A DNA stretch of 64,000 nucleotides, taken from contig NZ_JMIR01000009.1 in assembly GCF_000714935.1 (NCBI RefSeq), positions 61,341-125,340 of the forward strand. Direction: 5' to 3'. This DNA comes from Tumebacillus flagellatus. Its GTDB lineage: Bacteria > Bacillota > Bacilli > Tumebacillales > Tumebacillaceae. The position numbers and the translations under genes were made by a program. The notes beneath the pieces are model-generated. The model saw only the letters and a list, made by a program, of their open reading frames with translations. It was not told where the DNA came from and did no database searches. Below are positions 15,954 to 24,654 of the stretch, piece after piece. Within the stretch, counting starts at the first letter, position 1, and each line of letters starts with the position of its first letter.

Positions 15954-17249
15954 ATGTTGCTAAACTTGTTTCAACGGGTGTTTAGGTTGCGTGAACACGA
16001 AACCACGTTGAAAACCGAAGTGTTGGCAGGCATGACGTCGTTCTTCACCATTGTATATATCGTAGCGGTCAACTCTGCGATTCTCGCCGATGCCGGAATT
16101 CCGCTGGCGGGCGGGGTGCTTGCGACCGTGTTGACGGCGTGTTTTGGATGCCTGCTGATGGGCTTCTATGCGAACGCGCCGTTGATGCTGGTGCCGGGCA
16201 TGGGAGTCAACGCGTTTTTCGTGTATACCATCGTAAATTCGATGGGGCTCTCGTGGCAAGAAGGGTTGGCGGCGGTGTTCCTGTCGGGCGTGCTGTTCGC
16301 GATCACGGCGTTCACGCGTTTGGCCGGCTGGCTGTCGGACGCGATCCCGCAATCGCTCAAAGAAGCGATCACGGTGGGCATCGGCATTCTGCTGACCTTC
16401 ATCGGGTTGCAGAAGGGTTCGATCGTCGCGCCGAGCTCCACGACGTTCGTCCAGATGGGTCACTTGAGTTCGCCGGAAGCGTTGGTCACGATCTTGACGC
16501 TGGTGATCACGTTGGTGTTGTTCTTCCGCAACGTCAAGGGCGCGTTTCTGCTGTCGATCTTGGTCGGCACGGGGCTGGGCTGGGCGTTTGGGCTGGTGCA
16601 TCCGGGTCAATCGTCGGCGGCGTCGTCCGCTTCGATTCTGGACGGATTCTCGGTGATCGGGGCGCTTTCGTTCGGCAAGATCGGCTCGCTGTCGTTCTGG
16701 ATGGCGACGTTCTCGCTGACGATGATCCTCGTGTTTGAGAACATGGGGATTCTGAGCGGTTTCGTGCCGGAGGAGAAGTTTAAGCGATCGTTCCAATCCA
16801 ACGCGATTTCGGTGATCTCGTCCGGCTTCTTCGGCACGAGTCCGACGGTCACCACCGTCGAGAACGCGGCAGGGTTGGCGGCGGGCGGCAAGACCGGACT
16901 GACCGCGTTGACGGCCGGCGTGCTGTTTTTGGTGTCGCTGTTCTTCCTGCCGTTCATTCAGATGATCCCGGGCTGCGCGATTGCGCCGGTGTTGATCGTG
17001 ATCGGCGGGCTGATGATCCAAAACGTGACCCGCGTGAAGTTTCACGACATCACCGAGGGCTTCCCGTCGTTCCTGATCATCGCGCTGATTCCGCTGACGT
17101 ACAGCATCGCGGACGGCATCGCTTTCGGATTCATCGCGTACCCGGTGCTCAAACTCGCACTGGGCCGCACCAAGGAAATCCGCTTGCCGGTGGTCATCAT
17201 CGCCGGACTGTTTTTGGTGAACTTGGTCTTGAATGCGTTGGGTGTGTAA
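15954..17249 (+). CDS. NCS2-family purine permease (AzgA/PbuG type)
   Basis: A 431-residue permease with 12-14 membrane segments. It belongs to the AzgA-like hypoxanthine/guanine/adenine group: the N-terminus FRLREHETTLKTEVLAGMTSFFTIVYIVAVNSAILADAG and the motif GTSPTVTTVENAAGLAAGGKTGLTA are diagnostic. It imports purine bases with protons. ATG 15954 follows GAGGAGAAGGAG. The gene stands alone between its promoter and a strong terminator. Guanine/hypoxanthine versus adenine preference cannot be read from the sequence. Confidence 0.9.
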   Translation: MLLNLFQRVFRLREHETTLKTEVLAGMTSFFTIVYIVAVNSAILADAGIPLAGGVLATVLTACFGCLLMGFYANAPLMLVPGMGVNAFFVYTIVNSMGLSWQEGLAAVFLSGVLFAITAFTRLAGWLSDAIPQSLKEAITVGIGILLTFIGLQKGSIVAPSSTTFVQMGHLSSPEALVTILTLVITLVLFFRNVKGAFLLSILVGTGLGWAFGLVHPGQSSAASSASILDGFSVIGALSFGKIGSLSFWMATFSLTMILVFENMGILSGFVPEEKFKRSFQSNAISVISSGFFGTSPTVTTVENAAGLAAGGKTGLTALTAGVLFLVSLFFLPFIQMIPGCAIAPVLIVIGGLMIQNVTRVKFHDITEGFPSFLIIALIPLTYSIADGIAFGFIAYPVLKLALGRTKEIRLPVVIIAGLFLVNLVLNALGV

Positions 17250-17252
17250 GAC

Positions 17253-17286
17253 AAAGGCTCTTCCTCTGTTGAGGAAGAGCCTTTTT
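17253..17286. terminator. Bidirectional terminator
   Basis: A perfect 14-bp stem (17253-17266 with 17271-17284), loop TGTT. It separates the permease from the convergent zinc-ribbon gene. Confidence 0.9.
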
Positions 17287-17289
17287 CAT

Positions 17290-17628
17290 TCAAGAACGCG
17301 GATTCGGCGGGAGGTGTTTGACGATCTCCTGCCATTCTTGCCACTGACCGTAGGCGTTCCAAATCACGAACGCCAGCAGAACGAAGAACGCGATCAGCCC
17401 GACGAAACGGGCGGCGGATGTTTTGCGGACCACTTCGACTTTGTATTGCGAATTGCAGTCGCCGCAGTAGCGCTTCGGCATCGCATCTTCCGTTTCAAAC
17501 GTATGCTGGCAGGGCGTGCAGGTCAGTTTTTTCCGAGGCCCTTTGCCGAGCAAACTGAGGACCAGCACGATGCACGCCAGAGCAAAGATCATGAGCGGCG
17601 CTTGAAAGTACATCGCCATATTCGTCAT
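17290..17628 (-). CDS. Zinc-ribbon membrane protein, function unknown
   Basis: A 112-residue protein. One hydrophobic segment (about residues 8-26) lies at the N-terminus and one near residues 73-92. Between them is a four-Cys ribbon (CTPCQHTFETEDAMPKRYCGDC). The ribbon probably binds zinc and faces the cytoplasm. No family recognised. ATG 17628 has a modest site (GGATGGAAG). The second or third ATG within the first six codons is possible. It lies just downstream of the methyltransferase gene, same strand. Confidence 0.6.
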   Translation of the reverse strand: MTNMAMYFQAPLMIFALACIVLVLSLLGKGPRKKLTCTPCQHTFETEDAMPKRYCGDCNSQYKVEVVRKTSAARFVGLIAFFVLLAFVIWNAYGQWQEWQEIVKHLPPNPRS

Positions 17629-17650
17629 CTTCCATCCACACTCCTACAAG

Positions 17651-18556
17651 TTAACTGGGTTTGCGCGCGGCCGCCACCAAGGAGATGCCCGCTTCCCAAT
17701 CATAGAGCGGGTTCTCCAAGATCCAGCGGTGGCGGGCGAGGGAGAGGGACTGCAGTTCCTCAAGCTCCGTCGACGTCAGCACGAAGTTCTCCCGCCCGCG
17801 CAATTCTTCCAGCGCTTGGCGCTCCGCTTCATACTGCGCCGTTCGCAACGCCTGCCGTTCTTGCGCGTACCGGGCATCGTCCGGCGCGTGGCAGTAGCCC
17901 CACGCGTTCAACTGCAAACCTTCCAACCCAAAAGACCCCAGGAGCGCCAGCAGTGCAGGAGCCGGAAATTTTTCACTGCCGATCGTACCGCGCGGGACGA
18001 GATGTTCCGCCGCCCACGTTTCCACAGACTCCCGCAGTTCGCGATACCGAGCGGCTCCCGGATAACTCTCAAACTCCGGCAGTACATTTACGCCGTCAAA
18101 CACGATCCCCGTGCGGCCCGTGACCGCTTCGATCACGGAAATCGAACCGCCGGGGCGGCAGACGCGGATCATCTCCGCCACGGCTTTCTGCGGGTCGGTC
18201 AGCACGCCGATGCCCGTGTACGACGTCACCGCGTCAAAACTCCCGTCTGCAAACGGCAGCTCATACGCGCTGCCGACCACATACTCCACGTCTTGCAGAC
18301 CTTCCCGCGCCGCGTTCTCCTGCGCACGTTGCACAAAACGCGGGTCGAGGTCCAACCCTGTCACCGAGCCGCCCGGCGTCAACCCTTGCGCGAGATAGGG
18401 AGCAAACGTCCCCGGCCCGCAGCCGACTTCCAACACGCGCATGCCCGGCGTCAACTGCATGTACGCCATCAACTGCGTCCGCCATTCCGGACGAAACCGC
18501 CAGCGGCGCGAAGCTTCCAAACTTTCAATCGATTGCACCCAACGAAACTCGCTCAC
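17651..18556 (-). CDS. Class I SAM-dependent methyltransferase
   Basis: A 301-residue methyltransferase. Motif I is VLEVGCGPGTFAPYLAQ (about residues 42-58), followed by VTGLDLDPRFVQRAQENA, the acidic ribose-binding strand, and FDAVTSYTGIGVLTDP as motif II/III. The arrangement is that of the UbiE/COQ5-like small-molecule group. The C-terminal 140 residues are not shared with ubiE and may set the substrate. The start is GTG 18556, since CGAGGAGG precedes it at seven bases. The ATG seven codons upstream overlaps that site. Substrate unknown. Confidence 0.8.
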   Translation of the reverse strand: MSEFRWVQSIESLEASRRWRFRPEWRTQLMAYMQLTPGMRVLEVGCGPGTFAPYLAQGLTPGGSVTGLDLDPRFVQRAQENAAREGLQDVEYVVGSAYELPFADGSFDAVTSYTGIGVLTDPQKAVAEMIRVCRPGGSISVIEAVTGRTGIVFDGVNVLPEFESYPGAARYRELRESVETWAAEHLVPRGTIGSEKFPAPALLALLGSFGLEGLQLNAWGYCHAPDDARYAQERQALRTAQYEAERQALEELRGRENFVLTSTELEELQSLSLARHRWILENPLYDWEAGISLVAAARKPS

Positions 18557-18621
18557 GAAAAAACCTCCTCGCAAACAGGTTCCAACATCTTACCAAGAAT
18601 AGTAGATTTTGTAAATGAAAA

Positions 18622-18653
18622 AAAGACTGCCTCCCCGAAGGAAAGCAGTCTTT
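18622..18653. terminator. Terminator after the protease gene
   Basis: AAAGACTGC pairs with GCAGTCTTT around a 14-base loop, with A/T runs on both sides. On the minus strand it lies 19 bases past the protease stop. Confidence 0.75.
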
Positions 18654-18671
18654 TCGTCATGTTCAAAAAAC

Positions 18672-20174
18672 TTACAGGCCGCGAGCTGCCCAGATCGAGG
18701 TGATTTGGGACAGGTGGGAGCCGCCGTACAGCGCTTGGTCAGCCGCTTTGATCGCTGCAACGCCGTCCTTGAACCCGGAGTTCGGGGTGAGGGAGAAGTG
18801 CGATTGCAAGATGATTTTGGTTGCCACGTCACGGCCGAATGCCTGCGCCATGTCGTATTCGCCGTGCGACCAGATCTCGCCGTCGTCATGCACTTCGCCG
18901 TCCATGTTGGTCGGGTATTTTTTGGAGGTGTCCAGTCGACGCAGGGTCGGCGGGGTGGAGGAAGAGTAGGAAGTTGCGTCCCACTCGCCGATCAGAGCTT
19001 TGAAAGCCGTGTTCGGAACGAGCGCATCTTCGTACGTTGCGCCCATGAAGTCGCCGAAGCCTTCGCCCATCGCGCCGCCTTCTTCGGTTGCACCGAAGCC
19101 CGGGACTTGGTTGTCTTGGATGGAGTGGCCGTACTCGTGCGCGATGATGCCTGCATCCTCTGCATCGTCAACGCCGCCGGTGCCGAAGGTCAGGTCCTTG
19201 GTGGACGGGGAGTACCAAGAGTTGTCTTGGGTGGTGCCGTTCGGTTTTACAGAGATCGCACGGTTGTTGATGTTCAAGAAACCAAGCGATTGGATGTACC
19301 GTTGGACGGTGTCGATGTGGTAGTACGCCATCACGTCTTCGAAAGAACCGGAGGAACGGGTGTAGTTAAAGGTGTTGGTCGAGGAGTAGGTGTTCACTTT
19401 CGACGTGATGTTGACGTACTGACCTTTCAGGTAGCCGGAGCCGTCCAGACCTTGCAGGGTGACCGATTTCAATTGGTTGGTCAGCGCCGTGGAGTCTTTG
19501 TTATTATTATCGGTCAGGCCGGTTGCGTTGCCTTGGGTGCGAACCGGGTTCGGGTTGAAGACTTTACCGGTGCCGTTTACGTGTTGGTGCAGGTCGCGCT
19601 TCTTGAGAACTTTGCCGTTCTCCGCATGCACGAACGATTCCACTTCGGATTCGCCGCTGTGGGTGACGACTTTGTACGCCGGTACTGCTTGGCCGTTTTC
19701 GAAGATGTAGCCGAACACGCGGGAGTTCATCGCGGACGGAGCGTCGGTAGCGTTCAGAGCGGCGAGTGCTTTTTGTTCAGCCGCGTTTTCGCCGATTTTC
19801 TTGGAAACCGGTTGAGCGGTGAGGTTCGGAACGTAGTCGGAAGCGATCAGGAGAGCTTGTCCCGCGTTGTCGAGGGTGACTGTGACTTGATGCGTGAACA
19901 GTTCTGCGCCGTTTACCGTTTGTTGGTAACGGACGACGGTGCCGCCCAGGGTGTTGACCGTGCTTACGTATTGCAGGTCAGAGAGGTCCGACTTGAAGCC
20001 GTACTTCGCTGCTTGTGCTTGCAGAGCGTTGCTTGCCGCGGTTTGTGCATCCACCGATTTTTGAGCTGCCGGAGCAACAGACGGGGTGCCGGTTTCTGCA
20101 AAAGCAGCCGGAACCAAAGTGGTCATCATAACAGCGGTTGCGATTGCGGCGGTGAGGAAAGATTTGCGTTTCAT
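18672..20174 (-). CDS. Secreted fungalysin/thermolysin-like metalloprotease
   Basis: A 500-residue secreted zinc protease. A classic signal peptide (KRKS, then hydrophobic residues to AFA near 24) is followed by an FTP/PepSY-type propeptide (about residues 60-200). The zinc site is HEYGHS at about residue 347, followed by GGAMGEGFGDFM near 371, which supplies the third Glu ligand. This HEYGH...GEG..D layout is nearer to the M36 fungalysins than to M4, which has NEAxSD. It degrades extracellular protein. ATG 20174 has GGGAGGCG at seven bases. A minus-strand promoter is at 20208-20236. Confidence 0.85.
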   Translation of the reverse strand: MKRKSFLTAAIATAVMMTTLVPAAFAETGTPSVAPAAQKSVDAQTAASNALQAQAAKYGFKSDLSDLQYVSTVNTLGGTVVRYQQTVNGAELFTHQVTVTLDNAGQALLIASDYVPNLTAQPVSKKIGENAAEQKALAALNATDAPSAMNSRVFGYIFENGQAVPAYKVVTHSGESEVESFVHAENGKVLKKRDLHQHVNGTGKVFNPNPVRTQGNATGLTDNNNKDSTALTNQLKSVTLQGLDGSGYLKGQYVNITSKVNTYSSTNTFNYTRSSGSFEDVMAYYHIDTVQRYIQSLGFLNINNRAISVKPNGTTQDNSWYSPSTKDLTFGTGGVDDAEDAGIIAHEYGHSIQDNQVPGFGATEEGGAMGEGFGDFMGATYEDALVPNTAFKALIGEWDATSYSSSTPPTLRRLDTSKKYPTNMDGEVHDDGEIWSHGEYDMAQAFGRDVATKIILQSHFSLTPNSGFKDGVAAIKAADQALYGGSHLSQITSIWAARGL

Positions 20175-20207
20175 TGTGACGCCTCCCTTTTTTATATTTC
20201 GTAAATA

Positions 20208-20236
20208 ATCGTACAACTCTATGTACAAAATTGCAA
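20208..20236 (-). promoter_or_regulatory. Promoter of the metalloprotease gene
   Basis: On the minus strand: TTGCAA (20231-20236), 17 bases, TACGAT (20208-20213). It lies about 34 bases before the start codon. Confidence 0.55.
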
Positions 20237-20291
20237 GACTTTTTATCAAAATTACATCAGTACACGTAAAAACTTATTTCAAAAAACGAAA

Positions 20292-20326
20292 AAACCCTCA
20301 CAACCACAAGGGTTGCGAGGGCTTTT
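20292..20326 (-). terminator. Terminator after the DUF378 gene
   Basis: CCCTC-A-CAACC pairs with GGTTG-C-GAGGG (one mismatch). It has A-rich and T-rich flanks and lies just past the minus-strand stop at 20346. Confidence 0.7.
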
Positions 20327-20345
20327 CAGGACTTTGTACCTACCT

Positions 20346-20573
20346 TCAGCGTATTTCTTCGCGGTCGTCACGCCCGCCCAATGCATACAGTCTGAAGCAG
20401 TACAGACCGGCGATCCCGACGATCGTGTAGATGATGCGGCTGAGCCAGGAGTCTGCACCGCCGAACAGGGCAGCGACCAGGTCCCATTGGAACAGGCCGA
20501 CCAACAGCCAGTTCAGAGCCCCGACGATCACAAGAGTCAAGGCAATTTTATCCCAAGACGTAATCCGGTTCAT
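20346..20573 (-). CDS. DUF378 (YuzA-like) small membrane protein
   Basis: A 75-residue protein with two membrane segments: ALTLVIVGALNWLLVGLFQWDLVAALFG and IIYTIVGIAGLYCFRLYAL. The GALNWLLVGLF.WDLV signature is that of DUF378. Members are found in many bacteria without a proven role. ATG 20573 follows AAGGAGGG by six bases. Confidence 0.85.
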   Translation of the reverse strand: MNRITSWDKIALTLVIVGALNWLLVGLFQWDLVAALFGGADSWLSRIIYTIVGIAGLYCFRLYALGGRDDREEIR

Positions 20574-20652
20574 GGAGAGCCCTCCTTTCTGCCTACCGAC
20601 GTACTAGTAGAATCTGAAAAAGCACGTCCGTTTATGACAGGAAAATGGTTCC

Positions 20653-20793
20653 TTAACGCGGCCCGTCCCGGTTCAGATCGATCTCTTCTTGCTTGGGGTT
20701 CTCCGTCGGCAGGTAGCCTTTGGCGTACTCGTACGTCAAAACTTCCTGGGTCTCTCCTTGGTTCGTTGGTTCGGGGCCGTGTTTGATCGACAT
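20653..20793 (-). CDS. Small hydrophilic protein, unknown
   Basis: A 46-residue charged peptide (MSIKHGPEPTNQGETQEVL...IDLNRDGPR). The start ATG 20793 is chosen because GAGGAGGCG lies eight bases upstream. A longer in-frame extension has no such site. No domain recognised. Such small hydrophilic proteins are common in spore formers. The strong ribosome binding site is the main evidence that it is real. Confidence 0.55.
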   Translation of the reverse strand: MSIKHGPEPTNQGETQEVLTYEYAKGYLPTENPKQEEIDLNRDGPR

Positions 20794-20865
20794 GCCGAAA
20801 CGCCTCCTCTGGAATGGCAACAGATATGCAACAGACGGAGGTAGTATTTGCAGCCGCAAACCCTT

Positions 20866-21936
20866 TTAAAACGAGTCGTAGCGCTTGCGGTAGTAGCGGC
20901 TGACCCAGTGGAACAGCGAAGCGATGCGCCCCATGCTCTCCGTCAGCTCCAGCACAAATTCGCGGTGCGGCGAGTCTCCGAGCACTTTGGCGTCGGAGAA
21001 GTACATGCCGACCAAGCCCTGCAAGACCAAGCGGTGGAAGCGCGGGCTCGGCATGTCGTCGATCGCTTGCAGAGAGCGCGACGCAAACGCGCGGATGCGG
21101 GCGTACGCCTGCTCCTGCGACTCGTAATACGCGACGAAATTCAAGTCGCCGCCCTCCAAGTCTTCTTCTTGGTCGATAAAGTAATCGAGCAAGATGTGCA
21201 GCCCGCCGATCCACGGGAAGTAAGCGTGCAAGATGCGCTGCACGTCCACCGCCGTCAACGTCTCGTCGCTGGCGGCGAGAAAGAGCATGAACATTCCGAG
21301 TGTCGAACCGGTCGCTGCCGAAAATTCATACCACGTCAATTCGGAAAAAACCGCACTGTGCCCGGCAAACCAATTCTGCAAGCGGGGTTCCCGCTCTTCC
21401 ACGCGGACGTGCTTGTGCACTTGCAGGTCGCAGTAGAGGCCGACCAACTGCAACACGCCGTCTTGGACGAGCGGGTATTGCGGCAGAGAAGCGATGCACT
21501 CCCGGCAAGCGGTTACCAGGGACTGGAGGTAGCCGCCGTCGTTTTTTTCTAAGCGGTGGGCGTAGTAGTCGTGGAGGTCGCCGTTTTGCGTGACCGCGTC
21601 GAGCATCGCTTGATGGAGCTGGCGGAAGTCGGCGGGATCAAGCGACGTGCTGCGGTCGCAGAGGTTGTCGAGATAGTCGGAGATCGTCTGAAACGCGACG
21701 ATCAGCTTCACGAGTGTATGTAGATGCTTCGGATCGGCCGCCGTGGCGTAGACGGTGCCGCCGTCGGCGTGGAAGCGTTTGGTCGTCAAACTCATCAGGG
21801 CTTGGCGCTGCAATTCCGGGTCGGGAATCGACGCTGCGCGGTCGTGCCAATGTTTCAATTCGCGGGCCGATGCGGGAAGCACGTCGCGAAAACTGCGGCG
21901 CAAGAGGGTGAAAGGGGTTTCCGGGGGTCTGATCAT
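20866..21936 (-). CDS. ytpB: Tetraprenyl-beta-curcumene synthase (DUF2600)
   Basis: A 356-residue class-I-like terpene synthase of the YtpB/DUF2600 family. It cyclises the C35 prenyl diphosphate made by HepS/HepT to tetraprenyl-beta-curcumene, a sesquarterpene precursor. Family hallmarks seen are HWHDRAASIPDPELQRQALMSLTTKRFHADGGTVYA, the acidic segment TISDYLDNLCDR and LLDYFIDQEEDLEGGDLNFVAYY. ATG 21936 is used. An upstream GTG would overlap the GAGGAGG site. The hepS/hepT genes for its substrate lie 6-12 kb away. The partner cyclase SqhC is not in the window. Confidence 0.9.
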   Translation of the reverse strand: MIRPPETPFTLLRRSFRDVLPASARELKHWHDRAASIPDPELQRQALMSLTTKRFHADGGTVYATAADPKHLHTLVKLIVAFQTISDYLDNLCDRSTSLDPADFRQLHQAMLDAVTQNGDLHDYYAHRLEKNDGGYLQSLVTACRECIASLPQYPLVQDGVLQLVGLYCDLQVHKHVRVEEREPRLQNWFAGHSAVFSELTWYEFSAATGSTLGMFMLFLAASDETLTAVDVQRILHAYFPWIGGLHILLDYFIDQEEDLEGGDLNFVAYYESQEQAYARIRAFASRSLQAIDDMPSPRFHRLVLQGLVGMYFSDAKVLGDSPHREFVLELTESMGRIASLFHWVSRYYRKRYDSF

Positions 21937-22028
21937 GCGAACGTGTTGCCTCCTCACTCATGCAATTCTATTTCGATCCTACACGAATTTCCGAGAATGG
22001 TACAGCCTCCAAGACGTGAACAAAAAAC

Positions 22029-22069
22029 AAACAGCCCTCGTCCGCGAGCGGCGCAACGGGGGCTGTTTT
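22029..22069. terminator. Bidirectional terminator
   Basis: AAACAGCCCTCGT pairs with ACGGGGGCTGTTT (13 bp, one G-U). It lies past the stop of the acetyltransferase gene on the minus strand. Confidence 0.75.
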
Positions 22070-22131
22070 GGACAGGCACAAGGGTTATTCAGCGCGCATT
22101 CGGCGAGCACGGCTTGCAGTTCGTCGTGGTG

Positions 22132-22992
22132 TCAGGCGCGGTAGTAGCGGTACTCGGCGGCGATGTCGAAGCCGCAGGTCTGGTAGAGATGCAAGCCGCG
22201 CTCGTTCTCGGTCACGACGTCGAGCTCGATCTCGCGGCGGCCTTCGCTTCGCAGCATCTGCACCGTGTCGGTGAGAATCTGCCGGCCGAGGCCTTGGCCT
22301 TGGAAGCGGGGGAGCAAGGCGAATCCGAACACCGCCGCGTGGCCGTCACGCTCCCGTTGCACGCGAATCCCGCCGACGGGCTCGCCGTCAAGCCGCGCGA
22401 GATACGACATGCGGTCCGGCGTGTTGGTGTTTTGCAGCAAGAGGCGCGTGTTTTCTTTGGAATCGCCGAATCCTTGCGACAGGCAGATGACGAGCGCGTC
22501 GAGATCATCGGGAGTGGATACCGGACGCAACTGCAAGTGCTCGTTTCGCGCAAACGCCTGCGGTTCGCGGGCGAAGCTCATCCCGAACTCCGCTTCGTGA
22601 AACACGCAGCCCATGCGTTCCATCACAGCCGTTCCCGACAGCGAACGTCCGGGGACGACGAAGAGAACGTCTTGGATGCCGCGTTGCTGCATCGCTTCCC
22701 GCGCCCTCTCCAGCATGGCACGGAACACCCCTTGGCGGCGGAAGTCCGGATGCACCATCGCGATGACTTCCGCCGTCTTCCCGTCAAACGTGTAAAAACA
22801 AAGGTAGCCGACCAGCGCTTCTCCCGCGCGGCAGACCACATCCCAAATCCCGTCTGTCGGGCGGTTGGCAAGCGATTTGACGCCGGCCCGCACTTCGATT
22901 TGCTCGGCGTCGTTGCACCGTTGTTCCAATTGTGCGATCTCTTCGATTTCGTGAGGCTGAAACACAGAAGGGAGTGTCATCGTGACTTTCAT
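22132..22992 (-). CDS. Tandem-GNAT N-acetyltransferase
   Basis: A 286-residue protein with two GNAT domains. The first (about 1-140) has VHPDFRRQGVFRAML as its acetyl-CoA loop. The second (about 150-286) has LLPRFQGQGLGRQILTD and ends NERGLHLYQTCGFDIAAEYRYYRA. The second domain keeps the canonical Q-x-x-G-x-G loop and is probably the catalytic one. The acceptor is unknown. ATG 22992 has GAAAGGGG at a rather long distance, and ATG 22980 four codons later is a second choice. It is divergent from the SDR gene. Confidence 0.8.
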   Translation of the reverse strand: MKVTMTLPSVFQPHEIEEIAQLEQRCNDAEQIEVRAGVKSLANRPTDGIWDVVCRAGEALVGYLCFYTFDGKTAEVIAMVHPDFRRQGVFRAMLERAREAMQQRGIQDVLFVVPGRSLSGTAVMERMGCVFHEAEFGMSFAREPQAFARNEHLQLRPVSTPDDLDALVICLSQGFGDSKENTRLLLQNTNTPDRMSYLARLDGEPVGGIRVQRERDGHAAVFGFALLPRFQGQGLGRQILTDTVQMLRSEGRREIELDVVTENERGLHLYQTCGFDIAAEYRYYRA

Positions 22993-23103
22993 ATCTTGGG
23001 AAAAACCCCTTTCTTGGTCAAGACACCGGAATTTACACCTGTTATAATGACTACATGAGAGAATTCGGGTGCTTCAGACCCGTTTGGAAAGCGAGGAACC
23101 AGC

Positions 23104-23799
23104 ATGGCACGTCAATTGGCGGGGCAGACCGCCATCGTGACCGGGGCGAGCCGGGGGATCGGCCGCGCCATCGTGCGCGCGTGTTTGGAGATGGGCATCA
23201 ACGTCGTCGCCGTGGCGCGCAACGAATACGGTCTGGAGCGGCTCCAAGAGGAGATGCGCGTCGGCAAGCGTTTGCTCGCCGTCGCGTGCGACATCCGCGA
23301 TCAACTCGAAGTGGAGCGGCTGTTTGAAGTCGCCTGCGACCGCTTCGGCTCCATCGAGATCGTGATCAACAACGCCGGCGTCGGCTTCTTCGCTCCGATT
23401 GAAGAGTACGACGAAGCGATGCTGGACGAAATCTTAGACACCAATCTCAAAGCGGTGTTTCACATGTGCCGCGCTGCGTTTGTACATATGAAGCGGGGCG
23501 GGGGAGGCCAGATCGTCAACATCGCGGCTCTTCTTGGACACGTTGCAGAACCGTTTGCGTCGGCGTACTGCGCCAGCAAGTGGGGCGTGCTCGGGCTGAC
23601 GGAAGCGCTGCGCCTCGAAGGCAGCCCGCACGGAATCCGCGTCGCCTCCGTCTCGCCCGGCACCACGCAAACCGATTTCGGCGGCATCCCGTCGTCTCAG
23701 AAAGGGCAAGCCCTGCGCCCGGAGACGGTTGCGGAAGCGGTGACCTACTTGCTGACACAGGGCGACGACGCCAAGATGACGCAGGTCGTGCTCCGCTAA
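23104..23799 (+). CDS. Short-chain dehydrogenase/reductase, catalytic Ser replaced
   Basis: A 231-residue SDR. The NAD(P) motif TGASRGIG is at residues 13-20, NNAG near 90, and the active-site YCASK near 157. Family knowledge expects a Ser 13 residues before that Tyr (NISS...Y). Here the text is NIAALLG, so both usual Ser positions are Ala. The Tyr-Lys pair and the Asn are kept. It may therefore be a weak or altered oxidoreductase. ATG 23104 follows GAGGAA. Substrate unknown. It ends at a strong terminator shared with the PilZ gene. Confidence 0.85.
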   Translation: MARQLAGQTAIVTGASRGIGRAIVRACLEMGINVVAVARNEYGLERLQEEMRVGKRLLAVACDIRDQLEVERLFEVACDRFGSIEIVINNAGVGFFAPIEEYDEAMLDEILDTNLKAVFHMCRAAFVHMKRGGGGQIVNIAALLGHVAEPFASAYCASKWGVLGLTEALRLEGSPHGIRVASVSPGTTQTDFGGIPSSQKGQALRPETVAEAVTYLLTQGDDAKMTQVVLR

Positions 23800-23830
23800 C
23801 GTCAGGCTGAAGTCCGGCCCATTTTCAAAA

Positions 23831-23864
23831 AAAAGCCCCAGTGCCGCATGGCTCCGGGGCTTTT
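23831..23864. terminator. Bidirectional terminator
   Basis: AAAAGCCCC pairs with GGGGCTTTT, with further inner pairing. It lies between the convergent SDR and PilZ genes. Confidence 0.85.
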
Positions 23865-23872
23865 TGGAGATC

Positions 23873-24451
23873 TTATGCTTCGTTCATGGCGTCCTTGACT
23901 TGCTCGTAGCGGATCAGATACTGTTCGAGGTTGCGCTGCAGGTCGGGGGTCAGCACGAATTCGAGACCGAATTCGAACACGCCTTCCTTGAGCTGCACGC
24001 GGCGCACGATGCCTTTGCCGGTGAAGTGGCTTTGCGAGCCCAGCGTGAAATCGAGCTCCATGCCTTCTTCGATGTACTTATCCGATTGGAAGCGCAGACC
24101 GCCCGCCGAGATGTCCATGACGGTGGCGCTGAGTTCGTTTTTGTCGACTTTGACTTTGGCAGGCAGATTGACATCGTAGCGCTGGTGCTGACGACGGTTC
24201 AACAAAGACGTGTCGCGGCTCGGTTTGATCATGAGAATCCGTTCGTCGATCGTCCCGATCACTGTGGATTGGAACGTGAGGATGCCGTTTCTATGGTAGA
24301 TGGTTGCCGTCACAGGGTCGCCGATCGTGAAGTTGGAATCGGCCGGGAACACGACATCGAACAGTTCGCCTTGCTCCAGAAACACTTGCCCCATATTGGA
24401 ATAATTGGTCGAACTGACGAGAATGTTTGCTCCTTCGAAAATGCTGCTCAT
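23873..24451 (-). CDS. PilZ-domain c-di-GMP-binding protein (YpfA/YcgR-like)
   Basis: A 192-residue protein. An N-terminal YcgR-like beta domain (about 1-85) is followed by a PilZ domain with the c-di-GMP motifs RRQHQR (RxxxR) and DISAGG ([D/N]xSxxG). This is the flagellar-brake type receptor that slows motility when c-di-GMP rises. The window also encodes a GGDEF protein (37488-42128), which could supply the ligand. That link is inference. ATG 24451 follows GGAGAGGAG. Confidence 0.88.
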   Translation of the reverse strand: MSSIFEGANILVSSTNYSNMGQVFLEQGELFDVVFPADSNFTIGDPVTATIYHRNGILTFQSTVIGTIDERILMIKPSRDTSLLNRRQHQRYDVNLPAKVKVDKNELSATVMDISAGGLRFQSDKYIEEGMELDFTLGSQSHFTGKGIVRRVQLKEGVFEFGLEFVLTPDLQRNLEQYLIRYEQVKDAMNEA

Positions 24452-24594
24452 TGTATTTCTCCTCTCCGCTTATTCGCCGGATAAATCATCGGCAACGAAT
24501 AAGGTAGCCATTATTTATTATAATAGCGCAATTGATTAAACTTGGAAATGACCTTGCTTCGGATTTCTGAAGTTTTTGCGGTTGCGGAGGGGAT

Positions 24595-24623
24595 TTGCCC
24601 GTCTGCCACCCGTTTGGTATACT
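24595..24623 (+). promoter_or_regulatory. Promoter of mtrB
   Basis: TTGCCC at 24595-24600, 17 bases, TATACT at 24618-24623. Confidence 0.6.
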
Positions 24624-24654
24624 AGGTACGTACTGGAAGAAGGCGGGGATACGG

